A stretch of DNA of 64,000 bases from CAVORB01 sp963736235 (GTDB taxonomy: Bacteria > Pseudomonadota > Gammaproteobacteria > Chromatiales > Chromatiaceae), in NCBI GenBank assembly GCA_963736235.1, contig CAVTOR010000006.1:248001-312000 (forward strand), read 5' to 3'. Each line of letters begins with the position of its first letter. Positions within the stretch are counted from its first letter, which is position 1. This document shows positions 63,971 through 64,000 of this stretch, piece after piece. A program made the translations under genes and the position numbers. The notes under the pieces were generated by a model that saw only the letters and a program-made list of their open reading frames with translations, made no database searches and was not told the origin of the DNA.

Positions 63971-64000
63971 ATGATCGAGATCAGACACAAAGATACCGGG
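63971..64000 (+). CDS. Start of a probable pentapeptide-repeat protein (3' truncated)
   Basis: Only ten codons are visible: MIEIRHKDTG, with AGGGG 6 bp upstream. The opening closely resembles proteins that begin I-E-I-x-H-K-D-T-G before a run of A(D/N)LxG pentapeptide repeats. Too little sequence to be sure. Confidence 0.4.
   Translation, partial: MIEIRHKDTG

Overview
The window is about two-thirds G+C, densely packed, and reads as chromosomal DNA of a free-living, respiring gammaproteobacterium. The markers are sdhCDAB, parC, dksA, gluQ, cca, pqiABC, diheme cytochrome c with DUF302, and a soluble NAD-type formate dehydrogenase. A sulfur-oxidising or Chromatiales-like lineage is plausible, but this is inference from gene content. 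I see no rRNA, tRNA, CRISPR array, transposase or prophage.

Layout. 1-2.4 kb: the C-terminal part of a NACHT NTPase cut by the window edge, followed by a FecR-domain lipoprotein. 2.6-5.8 kb (minus): a periplasmic redoxin, a DsbD/ScsB-type electron transporter and a small Cys-rich protein, headed by an extremely AT-rich promoter region. 6.1-11.4 kb: NAD(P)H quinone reductase, MOSC protein, DUF6279 lipoprotein, DUF3530 hydrolase, an orphan WbpE-type sugar aminotransferase and a CinA/MoCF-domain protein. 11.5-16.1 kb: a redox and light-damage group of glutathione peroxidase (frameshifted), ferredoxin-NADP reductase, FeS-type photolyase and FAD oxidoreductase. 16.5-18.6 kb: cytochrome c, DUF302 and small envelope proteins. 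18.6-22.0 kb (minus): GT2, GT39 and PAP2, a lipid-linked sugar-transfer operon. 22.2-27 kb: a DEAD-box helicase, then sdhCDAB on the minus strand. 27-33 kb: an empty 0.75 kb stretch, a 63-aa gene, and a divergent two-gene formate dehydrogenase (FdsGB fusion plus FdsA). 32.7-37.5 kb: L,D-transpeptidase, SPOR-type protein, QueD-like protein, and an ammonium transporter with a readable sigma-54 promoter and NtrC-like site. 37.5-43.7 kb (minus): a probable seven-gene envelope operon (PH-domain protein, small membrane protein, solute-binding protein, TerC, PqiA, PqiB, PqiC). 43.8-45.4 kb: a membrane Cache-like sensor fused to a Schlafen/AlbA_2 domain, apparently made from an almost leaderless mRNA. 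45.4-51.9 kb: cca, DUF4126, DUF2939, two uncharacterised proteins and a ClpC-like Hsp100. 52-58 kb: MmsA, a GlxR-type reductase, a cNMP-EAL protein, an aminotransferase and a CbbY-like phosphatase. 58.4-64 kb: dksA (frameshifted), gluQ, parC, metY and the first codons of a probable pentapeptide-repeat protein.

Four genes expected to be intact (gpx, the GT39 gene, sdhA, dksA) carry single-base indels, six of them in sdhA. This looks more like uncorrected sequence error than decay. I did not find a complete, clearly new multi-gene system. The strongest candidates for something little described are the Cache-AlbA_2 receptor, the NACHT/FecR pair at the left edge, and the 63-aa gene divergent from the formate dehydrogenase.
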